The position numbers and the translations under genes are program-made. 64,000 nt of DNA from Salmonella enterica subsp. houtenae serovar Houten (GTDB lineage: Bacteria > Pseudomonadota > Gammaproteobacteria > Enterobacterales > Enterobacteriaceae). Positions within the stretch are counted from its first letter, which is position 1. Every line of letters starts with the position of its first letter. The notes beneath the pieces were generated by a model. It was not told the DNA's origin. It did not search any database and worked only from the letters and a program-made list of their open reading frames with translations. Shown here piece after piece: positions 8,416 to 17,434 of this stretch. Location: positions 186,001 to 250,000 of the forward strand of contig LS483478.1 of the NCBI GenBank assembly GCA_900478215.1, read 5' to 3'.

Positions 8416-9318
8416 ATGTCACAGGTTACTGAAAATAATGTTATTGCCGCACCGGCGCCGATGACCCCGTTGCAGGAGTTCTGGCACTATTTCAAACGCA
8501 ATAAAGGCGCAGTTGTCGGGCTGGCGTATGTTGTCATCGTGATCCTGATTGCGGTGTTCGCCAACTTTATTGCGCCGCACAACCCGGCAGAGCAGTTCCG
8601 CGATGCGCTGCTGGCGCCGCCGGTCTGGCAGGATGGCGGCAGTTGGGCGCATATTCTGGGAACGGATGATGTTGGTCGCGATGTCCTGTCGCGCCTGATG
8701 TATGGCGCGCGTTTGTCACTGCTGGTCGGCTGTCTGGTGGTCGTCCTGTCGCTGGTAATGGGGATTGTTCTCGGCCTGGTCGCGGGTTACTTCGGCGGTC
8801 TGGTCGATAACATCATCATGCGTGTTGTCGATATCATGCTGGCCCTGCCGAGCCTGCTGCTGGCGCTGGTGCTGGTGGCAATCTTCGGCCCCTCCATCGG
8901 CAACGCTGCGCTGGCGTTGACGTTTGTAGCGCTGCCGCACTATGTTCGTTTGACCCGCGCAGCGGTTCTGGTAGAGGTGAACCGCGATTATGTTACCGCC
9001 TCCCGCGTGGCGGGCGCAGGCGCGATGCGTCAGATGTTCGTCAATATTTTCCCGAACTGCCTTGCGCCGCTGATCGTTCAGGCGTCGCTCGGTTTTTCTA
9101 ACGCTATTCTCGATATGGCCGCCCTCGGCTTTCTTGGCATGGGCGCGCAGCCGCCAACGCCGGAGTGGGGCACCATGCTCTCTGACGTGCTGCAGTTCGC
9201 GCAAAGCGCCTGGTGGGTCGTGACCTTCCCGGGGCTGGCGATTCTGCTGACGGTGCTGGCATTTAACCTGATGGGTGACGGTCTGCGTGACGCGCTCGAT
9301 CCCAAACTGAAGCAGTAA
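8416..9318 (+). CDS. dppC: Dipeptide ABC transporter permease DppC
   Basis: The second membrane subunit of the transporter, 300 residues, of the OppC/DppC family. It has the family's N-terminal cytoplasmic tail before the first helix ('GAVVGLAYVVIVILIAVFA'), the 'LGTDDVGRDVLSRLMYGARLS' periplasmic signature, and the EAA loop at 'EVNRDYVTASRVAGAG'. It pairs with DppB to form the channel. It lies 10 bases before dppD, within an evidently polycistronic unit. Confidence 0.96.
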   Translation: MSQVTENNVIAAPAPMTPLQEFWHYFKRNKGAVVGLAYVVIVILIAVFANFIAPHNPAEQFRDALLAPPVWQDGGSWAHILGTDDVGRDVLSRLMYGARLSLLVGCLVVVLSLVMGIVLGLVAGYFGGLVDNIIMRVVDIMLALPSLLLALVLVAIFGPSIGNAALALTFVALPHYVRLTRAAVLVEVNRDYVTASRVAGAGAMRQMFVNIFPNCLAPLIVQASLGFSNAILDMAALGFLGMGAQPPTPEWGTMLSDVLQFAQSAWWVVTFPGLAILLTVLAFNLMGDGLRDALDPKLKQ

Positions 9319-9328
9319 GAGGTTCGAG

Positions 9329-10312
9329 ATGGCGTTATTAAATGTAGATCAATTATCGGTACACTTCGGCGACGAAGGGACACCGTTCAAAGCCGTCGAC
9401 CGCATCAGCTATAGCGTGAAGCAGGGCGAAGTGGTCGGCATTGTCGGCGAGTCCGGCTCCGGCAAATCCGTTAGCTCGCTGGCGATTATGGGGCTTATCG
9501 ATTACCCAGGCCGCGTGATGGCGGCAAACCTGCTCTTTAACGGACAGGATCTGAAGCGCATTTCCGAGAGGGAGCGTCGCAACCTGGTGGGCGCCGAAGT
9601 GGCGATGATTTTCCAGGACCCGATGACCAGCCTCAACCCCTGCTATACCGTTGGTTTCCAGATTATGGAAGCCATCAAGGTACACCAGGGCGGGAACAAG
9701 AAAACCCGTCGTCAGCGGGCGATTGACCTGTTGAACCAGGTGGGCATTCCCGATCCGGCCTCGCGTCTGGATGTCTATCCGCATCAGCTTTCCGGCGGTA
9801 TGAGCCAGCGCGTGATGATTGCGATGGCGATTGCTTGTCGACCAAAGCTGTTGATTGCTGATGAACCCACCACGGCGCTGGATGTGACCATTCAGGCGCA
9901 AATCATTGAACTGCTGCTGGAGTTGCAGCAAAAAGAGAACATGGCTCTGGTGCTGATTACCCATGACCTGGCGCTGGTGGCGGAAGCGGCGCACAAAATT
10001 ATCGTCATGTACGCCGGTCAGGTAGTCGAGACCGGCGATGCGCAGGATATTTTTCGTGCGCCGCGTCATCCTTACACGCAGGCGCTGCTACGCGCATTGC
10101 CGGAGTTTGCGCAGGATAAAGCGCGTCTGGCCTCGCTGCCGGGCGTAGTGCCGGGGAAATACGATCGTCCGACCGGTTGTCTGCTCAATCCACGCTGCCC
10201 CTATGCGACGGACACATGTCGCGTTGAAGAACCTGCACTGAATCTGCTTGATGGCGGTCGTCAGTCGAAATGTCACTACCCACTTGATGATGCCGGGAGG
10301 CCCACACTATGA
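9329..10312 (+). CDS. dppD: Dipeptide ABC transporter ATPase DppD
   Basis: A 327-residue ATPase subunit that powers dipeptide import together with DppF. Visible motifs are Walker A GESGSGKS, the ABC signature LSGGMSQRV and Walker B 'LLIADEPTTALD'. The C-terminal extension of the oligopeptide ATPase family is present with its cysteines (CLLNPRCPYATDTC and a later KCHY), a pattern reported to bind a metal or iron-sulfur cluster in relatives. Its stop overlaps the dppF start in an ATGA, so translation of the two ATPases is probably coupled. Confidence 0.96.
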   Translation: MALLNVDQLSVHFGDEGTPFKAVDRISYSVKQGEVVGIVGESGSGKSVSSLAIMGLIDYPGRVMAANLLFNGQDLKRISERERRNLVGAEVAMIFQDPMTSLNPCYTVGFQIMEAIKVHQGGNKKTRRQRAIDLLNQVGIPDPASRLDVYPHQLSGGMSQRVMIAMAIACRPKLLIADEPTTALDVTIQAQIIELLLELQQKENMALVLITHDLALVAEAAHKIIVMYAGQVVETGDAQDIFRAPRHPYTQALLRALPEFAQDKARLASLPGVVPGKYDRPTGCLLNPRCPYATDTCRVEEPALNLLDGGRQSKCHYPLDDAGRPTL

Positions 10313-11322
10313 GTACGCATGAGGCCACCTGGCAACAGCCGCTGTTGCGGGCTATCGACCTGAAAAAACATTATCCGGTGAAGAAGGGGATTTTTTCTCC
10401 GGAACGGCTGGTAAAAGCTCTGGATGGGGTGTCGTTTAACCTCGAACGCGGCAAAACATTGGCCGTAGTGGGGGAATCCGGCTGTGGGAAGTCCACACTG
10501 GGCCGTTTGCTAACGATGATTGAAACGCCAACCGGCGGCGAGCTGTACTATCAGGGGCAGGATCTGCTCAAGCATGACCCACATGCGCAGAAACTGCGGC
10601 GGCAGAAAATCCAGATCGTGTTCCAGAATCCGTACGGTTCGCTCAACCCGCGCAAGAAGGTGGGGCAAATTCTGGAAGAGCCGTTGCTGATCAATACCAG
10701 CCTGAGTAAAGCGCAGCGCCGAGAAAAAGCGCTGGCGATGATGGCGAAGGTGGGGCTGAAAACCGAGCACTACGACCGTTATCCGCATATGTTCTCCGGC
10801 GGTCAGCGTCAGCGTATTGCTATCGCGCGTGGCCTGATGCTTGACCCGGATGTAGTGATTGCCGACGAACCGGTCTCCGCGCTCGACGTGTCGGTGCGCG
10901 CGCAGGTGCTGAATCTGATGATGGATTTACAACAGGATATGGGATTGTCTTATGTCTTTATCTCGCATGACCTGTCGGTGGTGGAACACATCGCCGATGA
11001 AGTGATGGTAATGTACTTAGGCCGCTGCGTGGAGAAAGGGACCAAAGAGCAAATTTTTAACAATCCACGTCATCCATATACCCAGGCGTTGCTCTCCGCC
11101 ACGCCGCGGCTGAATCCGGACGATCGCCGTGAGCGCATTAAGCTGACCGGCGAGTTGCCGAGCCCGCTGAATCCGCCGCCGGGCTGCGCCTTCAACGCCC
11201 GCTGCCGCCGTCGCTTCGGACCCTGCACGCAGTTACAGCCGCAGCTCAAAGAGTACGACGGCCAGTTAGTGGCCTGCTTTGCCGTCGATCAGGATGAAAA
11301 CCCGCAGAAACCGCTGAGTTGA
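10309..11322 (+). CDS. dppF: Dipeptide ABC transporter ATPase DppF
   Basis: The second ATPase subunit, 337 residues. Walker A is GESGCGKST, the signature FSGGQRQRI and Walker B 'VVIADEPVSALD'. The C-terminal oligopeptide-transporter extension includes cysteines in 'CAFNARCRRRFGPC'. DppD and DppF form the heterodimeric motor of the Dpp system; DppF is known in E. coli to serve other peptide-binding proteins as well. It overlaps dppD by four bases and is the last gene of the operon, followed by REP palindromes. Confidence 0.96.
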   Translation: MSTHEATWQQPLLRAIDLKKHYPVKKGIFSPERLVKALDGVSFNLERGKTLAVVGESGCGKSTLGRLLTMIETPTGGELYYQGQDLLKHDPHAQKLRRQKIQIVFQNPYGSLNPRKKVGQILEEPLLINTSLSKAQRREKALAMMAKVGLKTEHYDRYPHMFSGGQRQRIAIARGLMLDPDVVIADEPVSALDVSVRAQVLNLMMDLQQDMGLSYVFISHDLSVVEHIADEVMVMYLGRCVEKGTKEQIFNNPRHPYTQALLSATPRLNPDDRRERIKLTGELPSPLNPPPGCAFNARCRRRFGPCTQLQPQLKEYDGQLVACFAVDQDENPQKPLS

Positions 11323-11333
11323 TTGCATTTTAT

Positions 11334-11402
11334 ACCGGATGGCGCTGCGCTTTATCAAGTCTACACCGTATCTGTAGGCCTGATAAGCGTAGCGTCACCG
11401 GG
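11334..11402. repeat. REP pair (BIME-like) between dppF and yhjV
   Basis: Two REP-type units in opposite orientation, ACCGGATGGCGCTGCGC from 11334 and AGGCCTGATAAGCGTAGCGT from 11377. It lies between the convergent genes dppF and yhjV and probably ends the dpp message. Confidence 0.75.
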
Positions 11403-11421
11403 CATTGCTCTCCGGTACGGC

Positions 11422-12720
11422 TTATTCAATCAATTTTAATAACGGCGACAGGCACAACAATATACCATATAACAGAATAAGCCAGGTTTTCAGACCGCGT
11501 AATTTTTCCAGTTGCGTTACTTTATAAATGAGAAAAAAGGGAATGATACACGCGACAATACCATAAAGCGGGCTGCCCAACTGGAAAAAGACCAGTACCG
11601 AGACGCGAAACGAAACCCAAATAACCAGAGTAGCCACGATAAAGACACAGATTCCAGACGTCAGTAGCAGTGGGTTGACGTTTTTGACATCCATAATGCG
11701 ACTCAATACATTCAGTACAATACCTTTAAGCGCTTCGTGAAAACCTAAATAAATACCAAAGAATGCGGTAAGTACGGCAAAAATATTGAGAATGGTAGAG
11801 GTAATGTGGATTATCTGTCCAGGAATCACCTGAGCTGCCAGCGCCAGGGCGGAAATATTCTGTTCGAACGCGGACACCGCTTCTTCATGGCTAATCGAAA
11901 AGGTAAACGAGAACGAGAAAAAGAGAATAATGGCAATCAGCGTAATATAGCTAATGCGGTGCGTGCGAATCGCCATCCGGGTAGCCAGCACACGGTCAGG
12001 CTCGCGCTTACGATAGGCGATGTTCATTGGGTTTAGCACCTGAATGAAGACCGCAGAAAAGAAGCAGAATGGGATAGTGAGCAGTACGTCGCGAAAGAAA
12101 ACCGATGCGGCGGGAAAGGCGGAAATATTATCAAGGTTCCAGTGCGGGATCATCGCAAAACCGAATATCAGAATGATCCCGACTTTCACCACCACCATCG
12201 GGCCGGAAATTTTAAATAATAGCTTTTCTCCGCCGGAGGCAATCGCGACCAGCACGGCGAAAATCGCGACCTTATAGATAATAGACTGCGAAAGATCGGC
12301 CTCAGTAAGGCCAAAGGTTTTTATATAGGAGGCGCTATCAAACACAACCGACAGGGAGTAAATAAACACCCCGTGGATAATCATAAGAAAGTAGATTACA
12401 CCGAGAAAAACGCCCCAGTTTTTGCCCAGGTAGTGACTGATAATATCGGTATAATCGTCACAGGTTTCGCTTTCAGACAACGTTTTTAGATAAATATCCT
12501 GCACAATATAGGTAGCGGGATAGGCGATGATAAAAGCGGTAATAAATACCCAGATCCCCTTGAGACCGATTTGCACAGGCATTAATACGGTACCGGCGCC
12601 GATCGCCATACCGATACACAAGAGCACCCAGCCAAAATCATATTTTGTAAACGGTAATCTCGTTGAAAGCGGTGTGGTCGTTGCTTTACTGTTATTTAAT
12701 TGTAATGTGTCGTGCTGCAT
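11422..12720 (-). CDS. yhjV: HAAAP-family amino acid permease YhjV
   Basis: A 432-residue inner-membrane transporter of the hydroxy/aromatic amino acid permease family (relatives SdaC, TdcC, YhaO), with about 11 membrane helices. The first helix contains the 'GMAIGAGTVLMP' motif of the family. The substrate is unknown. The start at 12720 follows GGGGGCT and agrees with E. coli; an upstream in-frame extension to 12834 adds 38 residues of poor quality. It converges on the dpp operon. In E. coli the same gene lies next to dppF, so the position is conserved. Confidence 0.92.
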   Translation of the reverse strand: MQHDTLQLNNSKATTTPLSTRLPFTKYDFGWVLLCIGMAIGAGTVLMPVQIGLKGIWVFITAFIIAYPATYIVQDIYLKTLSESETCDDYTDIISHYLGKNWGVFLGVIYFLMIIHGVFIYSLSVVFDSASYIKTFGLTEADLSQSIIYKVAIFAVLVAIASGGEKLLFKISGPMVVVKVGIILIFGFAMIPHWNLDNISAFPAASVFFRDVLLTIPFCFFSAVFIQVLNPMNIAYRKREPDRVLATRMAIRTHRISYITLIAIILFFSFSFTFSISHEEAVSAFEQNISALALAAQVIPGQIIHITSTILNIFAVLTAFFGIYLGFHEALKGIVLNVLSRIMDVKNVNPLLLTSGICVFIVATLVIWVSFRVSVLVFFQLGSPLYGIVACIIPFFLIYKVTQLEKLRGLKTWLILLYGILLCLSPLLKLIE

Positions 12721-12837
12721 AGAGCCCCCTGCCCAAAATATACGCAGCTCTCTCATAACGAATGCTGCATATAACCAGGCTATAGTGCCTTGATACCCGA
12801 TGCGGCAAACCGGTGACAGCGGTTTGCCGCGCAATCG

Positions 12838-13049
12838 TCAGAATGCTGCTTTTCTGCTGGCGCGTTCAAGGTCATGAATAATATTGTCGGGATCTTCAGG
12901 TCCCGCTGAAAGACGGATAAGTTCGTCGGTAATACCTGCTTTTAGCCGTTCCTCTGGCGCAACAGGCGAATGTGTCATAGACGCAGGATGCTGAATGAGG
13001 GTTTCGGTATCACCGGGACTGGCCGCGAGGAGGCATAATTTACAGAATT
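12838..13049 (-). pseudogene. C-terminal remnant of a methionine gamma-lyase / cystathionine lyase family enzyme
   Basis: Read on the minus strand, this stretch gives about 70 codons ending 'RASRKAAF' and a stop. It contains 'GDTETLIQHPASMTHS' and 'GITDELIRLSAGPEDPDNI', which are the diagnostic C-terminal motifs of the pyridoxal-phosphate dependent Cys/Met metabolism family. The catalytic lysine region and everything before it is missing, and an in-frame TGA appears within about 20 bases upstream of the similarity. It is therefore a decayed gene end, not a functional protein. The closest guess is methionine gamma-lyase. It lies between yhjV and the Ldr locus. Confidence 0.8.
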
Positions 13050-13248
13050 GAGCGGCTGACTGCCAGCCTCAGGAATGCTGAATATATTCTGGCAAATAAA
13101 AGTCGTCGTCTGCGAAGCGTCACGCAGATTACATTTTGGTGCAGTGCCGGGGCGGGCGTTTTACCGTAATATCAGCAGCAAGCCGGGTGTACCCGGTGAG
13201 GCGCAATGTTGCGGGGGCTTGATCCCCGGCGGCATAGGTTGCTGGATA

Positions 13249-13312
13249 GAGAAAACCCCCGCACGTTGTTCGGTAAAACCTGGCAACAAAACGGGGGCTA
13301 ACTTGAACCCAA
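13249..13312 (-). ncRNA. rdlD: Rdl-type antisense RNA opposing ldr mRNA
   Basis: On the minus strand this region reads GTTCAAGTTAGCCCCCG ... CGTGCGGGGGTTTTC, that is a short RNA ending in a GC hairpin (GCCCCCG with CGGGGG) and a T run, as in the Rdl antitoxin RNAs of E. coli. It overlaps the leader of the Ldr mRNA, about 50 bases before the toxin start. The ends are estimates. Confidence 0.6.
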
Positions 13313-13361
13313 ACACTTTAAGGATAGCCGCGAACGGTTGCCATTGCAACAAGGCGGCTAT

Positions 13362-13469
13362 ATGACGCTTACGCAGTTGGGCGTTGCCTTCTGGCACGAT
13401 CTGGCGGCGCCGATCATTGCTGGCATTATCGCCAGTTTGATCGTCAACTGGCTACGTGACAGGAAGTAA
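13362..13469 (+). CDS. ldrD: Ldr-type small toxic membrane peptide
   Basis: A 35-residue hydrophobic peptide, MTLTQLGVAFWHDLAAPIIA followed by GIIASLIVNWLRDRK. It matches the LdrA-D peptides of E. coli, which are type I toxins that act at the inner membrane. The AGGCGG at 13352-13357 is a ribosome site with short spacing. The gene sits between yhjV and bcsG, where E. coli has ldrD, and the leader upstream carries the antisense RNA gene expected of a type I toxin-antitoxin pair. Only one copy is present, unlike the triple long direct repeat elsewhere in E. coli. Confidence 0.87.
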   Translation: MTLTQLGVAFWHDLAAPIIAGIIASLIVNWLRDRK

Positions 13470-13517
13470 CGCGTTTTGAGCGTCTGTCCGCCGTAATGGC
13501 AACATGCGCCCGAACCC

Positions 13518-13546
13518 GGCCGCAGGGGAAACCTTGCGGCCTTTTT
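13518..13546 (+). terminator. Terminator of the ldr transcript
   Basis: GGCCGCAGGGG-AAA-CCTTGCGGCC with one G-T pair in the stem, followed by TTTTT. It falls immediately before the end of the convergent bcsG. Confidence 0.85.
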
Positions 13547-13550
13547 CGGT

Positions 13551-15230
13551 TTACTGCGGGTAAGGCACCCAGTCGCCGCCATTCAGACGAACGTAGGGTT
13601 TACCCTGATACTGAATCACCACCGCATTGGCGTTTTCTGAAACCGGCGCGGTTTGCGGCAGATTGCTGGTCAGCTTGTTCCAGTTCACACTGTCTTCGGT
13701 AAAGAGCTTACCGTCCACGGCGCGTACGACCAGTTCGGAAATCGCCAGGTAGCTGCTCGGCTGGTTAATATCAATCGGCGCGCCCTCATGCGGGGCTTTC
13801 ATGCCAAAAAATTTCACCCCCGCCGGGACGTTGGTGATGGCGGGGCTGGGAATATCTCGCAGGCCTGAGATCTGCATTCTGTCGCCCTTCAGCGCGCCGC
13901 CGTGCTCCGGTACGATGACCACCATCACCTTACGTCCGGATTTCTCCAGCTCGGTAAAGAAGGCGTCCAGTTCATCGAACAGCTTCTGCGCGCGGATTTT
14001 ATAATCCGCCGTTTTGCTGACGCCGGGGAAGTGGTTGCCATCGTGTAACGGCAGCAGGTTAAAGAAGGTCGCGGAACGGGAGTTGGCTTCACGTTCTTCC
14101 CCTGTCAACCAGCGGTTCAGGACCGCCAGATCGTCATAGACCGGCGAGCCGTCGAATGACAGCAGGGCGGTTGGCAGGCCGGACTGGTTCATCAGTTCGC
14201 TCTGCATACCGCCGTTTTCGCGAACTTCTTTCAGGAAGCCGCCAAATTCGCCGTTATGATCCATCATCAGATGCTGAGTAAAGCCCAGTTTCGCCAGATT
14301 ATCAAACAGATAACATTCGTTATCGGCTGGTTGATAAAGCCGGGTATGCGATGGTTGACCACAACTGGCGCGCAGCAGACGAATGGCCGCCGGGCCGCTG
14401 TAAGACGTACCGGAATTAAAATGTTTAAACAAGATATCAAAGTGCGACCATAACGGATGTGACATCAAGCCTGCTGCTTCGACATCCGACCAGGAGAGCG
14501 AACAAATATTGATGACCAATAGGTCGAACGGCTGCGCGTCAGGCGGAAGCTGCGTCGGGAACGTCGTTTTCCGCTTTTCTTCCGCAGTATAGAAGGTGTT
14601 CAGCCAGGCGTTCAGATTCGCGCTCGTCGGCGGCGCGGTTTGCGCAGGCATATCGCCGATGACCGGCTTATCGCCCGCTGTCGCGACGGTAGCGGCCGCG
14701 TTACCGCCGGTCGTCGTTACCGTATCGGTTGGCTGGCCTGCCGGCCACAGCGTAAAAACCGGGCCGGTTAATGTCAGGACGTTCAGCCATACCATGATGG
14801 CGACTACAAACACCGTGACCCGAATCCACTGTGATAAAAATAGCCAGGCGACCAGCAGTACGAAGACGGCGCCGATCATTTGCCAGTTAATAAAACGGGC
14901 GATCAGATCGAGCAAATAACCGGAGCTGAATTCCGCCACCTGCGTCCCCTGGCTCATAATGCTTTGCGGGCCGGGCAACCAGGTATCGTGCCAGAACAGC
15001 GCGAAGCCGACGGGAATGGCAATCCAGTGGCGCAACCGGTGAAGACGATATTTTGGTATTGGCATCAGCAGAAACGCCATGAATACCAGATTCAGTAAAG
15101 GATGAAAATTCAGGTAGCCTGCCCACAGCAGGCCAAACTTGACCAGAAAATAGAAGTTCCAGCCGGAAAGACCGCGCCAGTATTGCCAGAGCGGAGAAGG
15201 CATTGAAGGAGTTTGAGTATGTTGAGTCAT
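13551..15230 (-). CDS. bcsG: Cellulose phosphoethanolamine transferase BcsG
   Basis: BcsG transfers phosphoethanolamine from phospholipid to the cellulose chain in the periplasm, giving phosphoethanolamine cellulose, and also supports BcsA. The 559-residue protein has about five N-terminal membrane helices (to about residue 155), then a linker and an alkaline-phosphatase-fold domain. The known active-site positions are all present by count: Cys243 in INICSLSW, the nucleophile Ser278 in GTSYSGP, and Glu442-His443 in VPEHGG. It is the last gene of bcsEFG and overlaps bcsF by four bases. Confidence 0.96.
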   Translation of the reverse strand: MTQHTQTPSMPSPLWQYWRGLSGWNFYFLVKFGLLWAGYLNFHPLLNLVFMAFLLMPIPKYRLHRLRHWIAIPVGFALFWHDTWLPGPQSIMSQGTQVAEFSSGYLLDLIARFINWQMIGAVFVLLVAWLFLSQWIRVTVFVVAIMVWLNVLTLTGPVFTLWPAGQPTDTVTTTGGNAAATVATAGDKPVIGDMPAQTAPPTSANLNAWLNTFYTAEEKRKTTFPTQLPPDAQPFDLLVINICSLSWSDVEAAGLMSHPLWSHFDILFKHFNSGTSYSGPAAIRLLRASCGQPSHTRLYQPADNECYLFDNLAKLGFTQHLMMDHNGEFGGFLKEVRENGGMQSELMNQSGLPTALLSFDGSPVYDDLAVLNRWLTGEEREANSRSATFFNLLPLHDGNHFPGVSKTADYKIRAQKLFDELDAFFTELEKSGRKVMVVIVPEHGGALKGDRMQISGLRDIPSPAITNVPAGVKFFGMKAPHEGAPIDINQPSSYLAISELVVRAVDGKLFTEDSVNWNKLTSNLPQTAPVSENANAVVIQYQGKPYVRLNGGDWVPYPQ

Positions 15231-15418
15231 TTTTTGTCTGCCTTGACTTTCATCGCGCGGCGCAGAATTCCGGCTGGTTTTACATAACGAGGTTTGGCAA
15301 ATAACAGCCGGGTCGTGTCACTGATACGGCGTAGCGAATGACGCGCCAGATAGCCCAGCGGAAAGAAAATCAGCGCGCAAAAAAGAATAATTTGCACGAT
15401 ATCGCTGATGGTCATCAT
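15227..15418 (-). CDS. bcsF: Cellulose biosynthesis membrane protein BcsF
   Basis: A 63-residue protein with one N-terminal membrane helix ('IVQIILFCALIFFPLGYLA') and a basic cytoplasmic tail. In E. coli BcsF recruits the c-di-GMP receptor BcsE to the membrane and helps BcsG. It overlaps bcsE upstream (ATGA) and bcsG downstream by four bases each, so the three genes form a tight translational unit. Two adjacent ATG codons are possible starts; the first is the one in the ATGA overlap. Confidence 0.93.
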   Translation of the reverse strand: MMTISDIVQIILFCALIFFPLGYLARHSLRRISDTTRLLFAKPRYVKPAGILRRAMKVKADKK

Positions 15419-16986
15419 GATGCACGCTCCGCGGTGTCGTCGAGCAATCGCAGGGGTTCAGGGATACGACGCCAGATGCGGCCATCGTGCTCGGCATTTA
15501 TGACCGGGTCGGCGCGTTTTGCCAGCGGTAGCGGCGTTCCCCACAGCTCCGGCGACAATAAGCGCATCTGCACCAGCTCGGCGCTGATCTGTTTATCTTC
15601 GAACCAGACCATACGATTAGAGAAAATATCGCCCGTGGGCAAAGGGAAAATATGGTTTAACGCGGTATCCAGATCGTTGACCCGGCAGAATGATAAAAAC
15701 AGCACCAGACGGTTGCCGCCGATGGTCATAATATCGCCGGTTCGGTTTGGCCGACATAATGTCAACGCCTGCTCAACCCGAATGCCCGGCACCGGCCGCA
15801 GCGCGACCAGAACGCCTTTCCCGTCGGCGGGGAGCAGAGTGTTGCTCATCATCGTATGGACGGCATCGCAGAAGGCATCCCACGGTTGAAAACCGCGCAG
15901 TTTCAACGGCTGCGTCATCGACAATAGTGTGGTGATGTCTTCTGGTACGTAACGGCTGAACTGCTGACCCTGCACGCTTTCAATAAGCGTCAGACAGCGT
16001 GAAAGCGGGGCGTTCCAGGGAATGATCATATTAGCGCCGCAGCCCAGCAGCAGGCGCTCATCGGTGGCGCGCAAACTGGCGATATTTTCGCGCACGACAA
16101 TTTTCAGCGCGCTTCCCCGCTGGCGCCGCAAAGTATGAATGCGACGAGCAAGCGGCTCAATTTGGTTGTTCTGTGTGAGAGAAAAAATAATTGTCGCGGC
16201 CTGCGCCGTGCGCGCGTCGTTGAATAGCGCTTCGTTATTGTCGAAAAGCGTCCAGTGTTCCGAGAGCGGCGGCGCGCCTTCAAGGACGGCGACATGGCTA
16301 AGAATGCGTTTTTCGTCGCTACGCGGCTGAATGGCTGTCTCCTCCTGATGGGATAGCATCCAGCGTTCGTCCTGTTGACATAGCAGTAACTGCTGTCGGG
16401 CGCTGACGCCTTTTTCGTTACACCAGAAGGCAATATCGAACAAATGTTGGTCGCCCTGAAAACGTAAACTGGCGAGGCCGAAAAGTGAGCGATACTCGCC
16501 CATCAACAACGAGGACTGTTTATCACTATTATTACAAGGGTTAATAACCAACAATGAACAGTGATGAAAGCGAGTCCATTTATTCATTTTTTCCAGCCAT
16601 TTATGCAGGCTTTCTGACGTTATATTTCGCCACGTGTTATTTGCACAAATAAGAATGAAAAAGTAATGCGTCGGGTTAACAGAACAAAGCAAATCGTGGG
16701 GCAAAGAGTATAGCCCTTTTTCTGAATCCGGCATGGTAAATAAGCGGATTTTCTCCGGTCCGTGAGATTCATCTAATTTGATTACTTTGCCAGGATCGCC
16801 TTCCATGCCGATGACGGCGACGTTTGCATTCTCCGTTTGTGACGCAATCGTTTGATTCACCAGGCTGATGGCATCTTGCTGGCGATCGGCGTTAACCCAC
16901 CAGACGCCGCCGGTTGGCATATGGCGCAGTTCATCCCATAATGATGAGATGCCGAGAGAAAATACGGGGTCCACAGTGTCCCTCAT
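15415..16986 (-). CDS. bcsE: c-di-GMP-binding protein BcsE
   Basis: A 523-residue cytoplasmic receptor that binds c-di-GMP through its GIL domain and raises cellulose output. The c-di-GMP binding I-site RxxD is visible at Arg415-Thr-Gly-Asp418 within CRPNRTGD, exactly where E. coli BcsE has it. The N-terminal half has the degenerate NTPase/REC-like folds known from its relatives and no catalytic motif. It is the first gene of the bcsEFG operon, divergent from bcsRQABZC across 244 bp. Confidence 0.95.
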   Translation of the reverse strand: MRDTVDPVFSLGISSLWDELRHMPTGGVWWVNADRQQDAISLVNQTIASQTENANVAVIGMEGDPGKVIKLDESHGPEKIRLFTMPDSEKGLYSLPHDLLCSVNPTHYFFILICANNTWRNITSESLHKWLEKMNKWTRFHHCSLLVINPCNNSDKQSSLLMGEYRSLFGLASLRFQGDQHLFDIAFWCNEKGVSARQQLLLCQQDERWMLSHQEETAIQPRSDEKRILSHVAVLEGAPPLSEHWTLFDNNEALFNDARTAQAATIIFSLTQNNQIEPLARRIHTLRRQRGSALKIVVRENIASLRATDERLLLGCGANMIIPWNAPLSRCLTLIESVQGQQFSRYVPEDITTLLSMTQPLKLRGFQPWDAFCDAVHTMMSNTLLPADGKGVLVALRPVPGIRVEQALTLCRPNRTGDIMTIGGNRLVLFLSFCRVNDLDTALNHIFPLPTGDIFSNRMVWFEDKQISAELVQMRLLSPELWGTPLPLAKRADPVINAEHDGRIWRRIPEPLRLLDDTAERAS

Positions 16987-17230
16987 GTCACTATTTTAAC
17001 TGTTTATCAGTTTACTAGCGAAAGCACAGAAATAAACCTAACATTGAAATTAAAACGCATCAGATTTAGCATGTGAATCAATTTGTCCGGCAGGATGCCC
17101 TGTAAATCTGCGCTTTGCATTTTTACACATTATAAATGATGTCACGGAAAGACGAAAAATGCGCGTTCTCCCGTATTGACGACGGGGCGTAATGCTGCCA
17201 GTGAGAAATATTTAAAAGGGAGCAACCAGA
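16987..17230. promoter_or_regulatory. Divergent promoter region of the two bcs operons
   Basis: 244 bp between the starts of bcsE (minus) and bcsR (plus). It must hold both promoters. It is AT-rich next to bcsE. I see the bcsR ribosome site GGGAG at 17218-17222 but no promoter or operator match that I would defend. Confidence 0.5.
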
Positions 17231-17434
17231 ATGTATAACAATGAACCTGGCGCTCAGTCCGATCCAACGTTGGGCTACACTTTTCAAAATGATTTTCTGG
17301 CATTAAGCCAGGCGTTTTCACTACCCGAAATAGATTATACCGATATTTCCCAACGCGAACAGTTGGCGGCGGCGATTAAAAGATGGCCGCTCCTGGCTGA
17401 ATTTGCGCAACAACATTCATTAAGGAAGCCATGA
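17231..17434 (+). CDS. bcsR: Cellulose biosynthesis protein BcsR
   Basis: A 67-residue soluble protein that in E. coli binds BcsQ and is needed for assembly and stability of the cellulose synthase complex. It is slightly longer than the 62-residue E. coli protein. The start at 17231 follows GGGAG with 8-base spacing. The stop is directly followed by the bcsQ ATG with no gap, and an AAGGAAG inside its end serves as the bcsQ ribosome site, which points to coupled translation. Confidence 0.93.
   Translation: MYNNEPGAQSDPTLGYTFQNDFLALSQAFSLPEIDYTDISQREQLAAAIKRWPLLAEFAQQHSLRKP

Noticed and set aside
9353..10069. 238-codon open frame on the minus strand inside dppD
   Set aside because: Shadow of dppD; composition is typical of antisense reading and no protein family is recognisable.
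13075..13365. 96-codon plus-strand frame before the Ldr toxin
   Set aside because: It covers the ldr leader and the antisense RNA gene, has no ribosome site and no protein-like composition.
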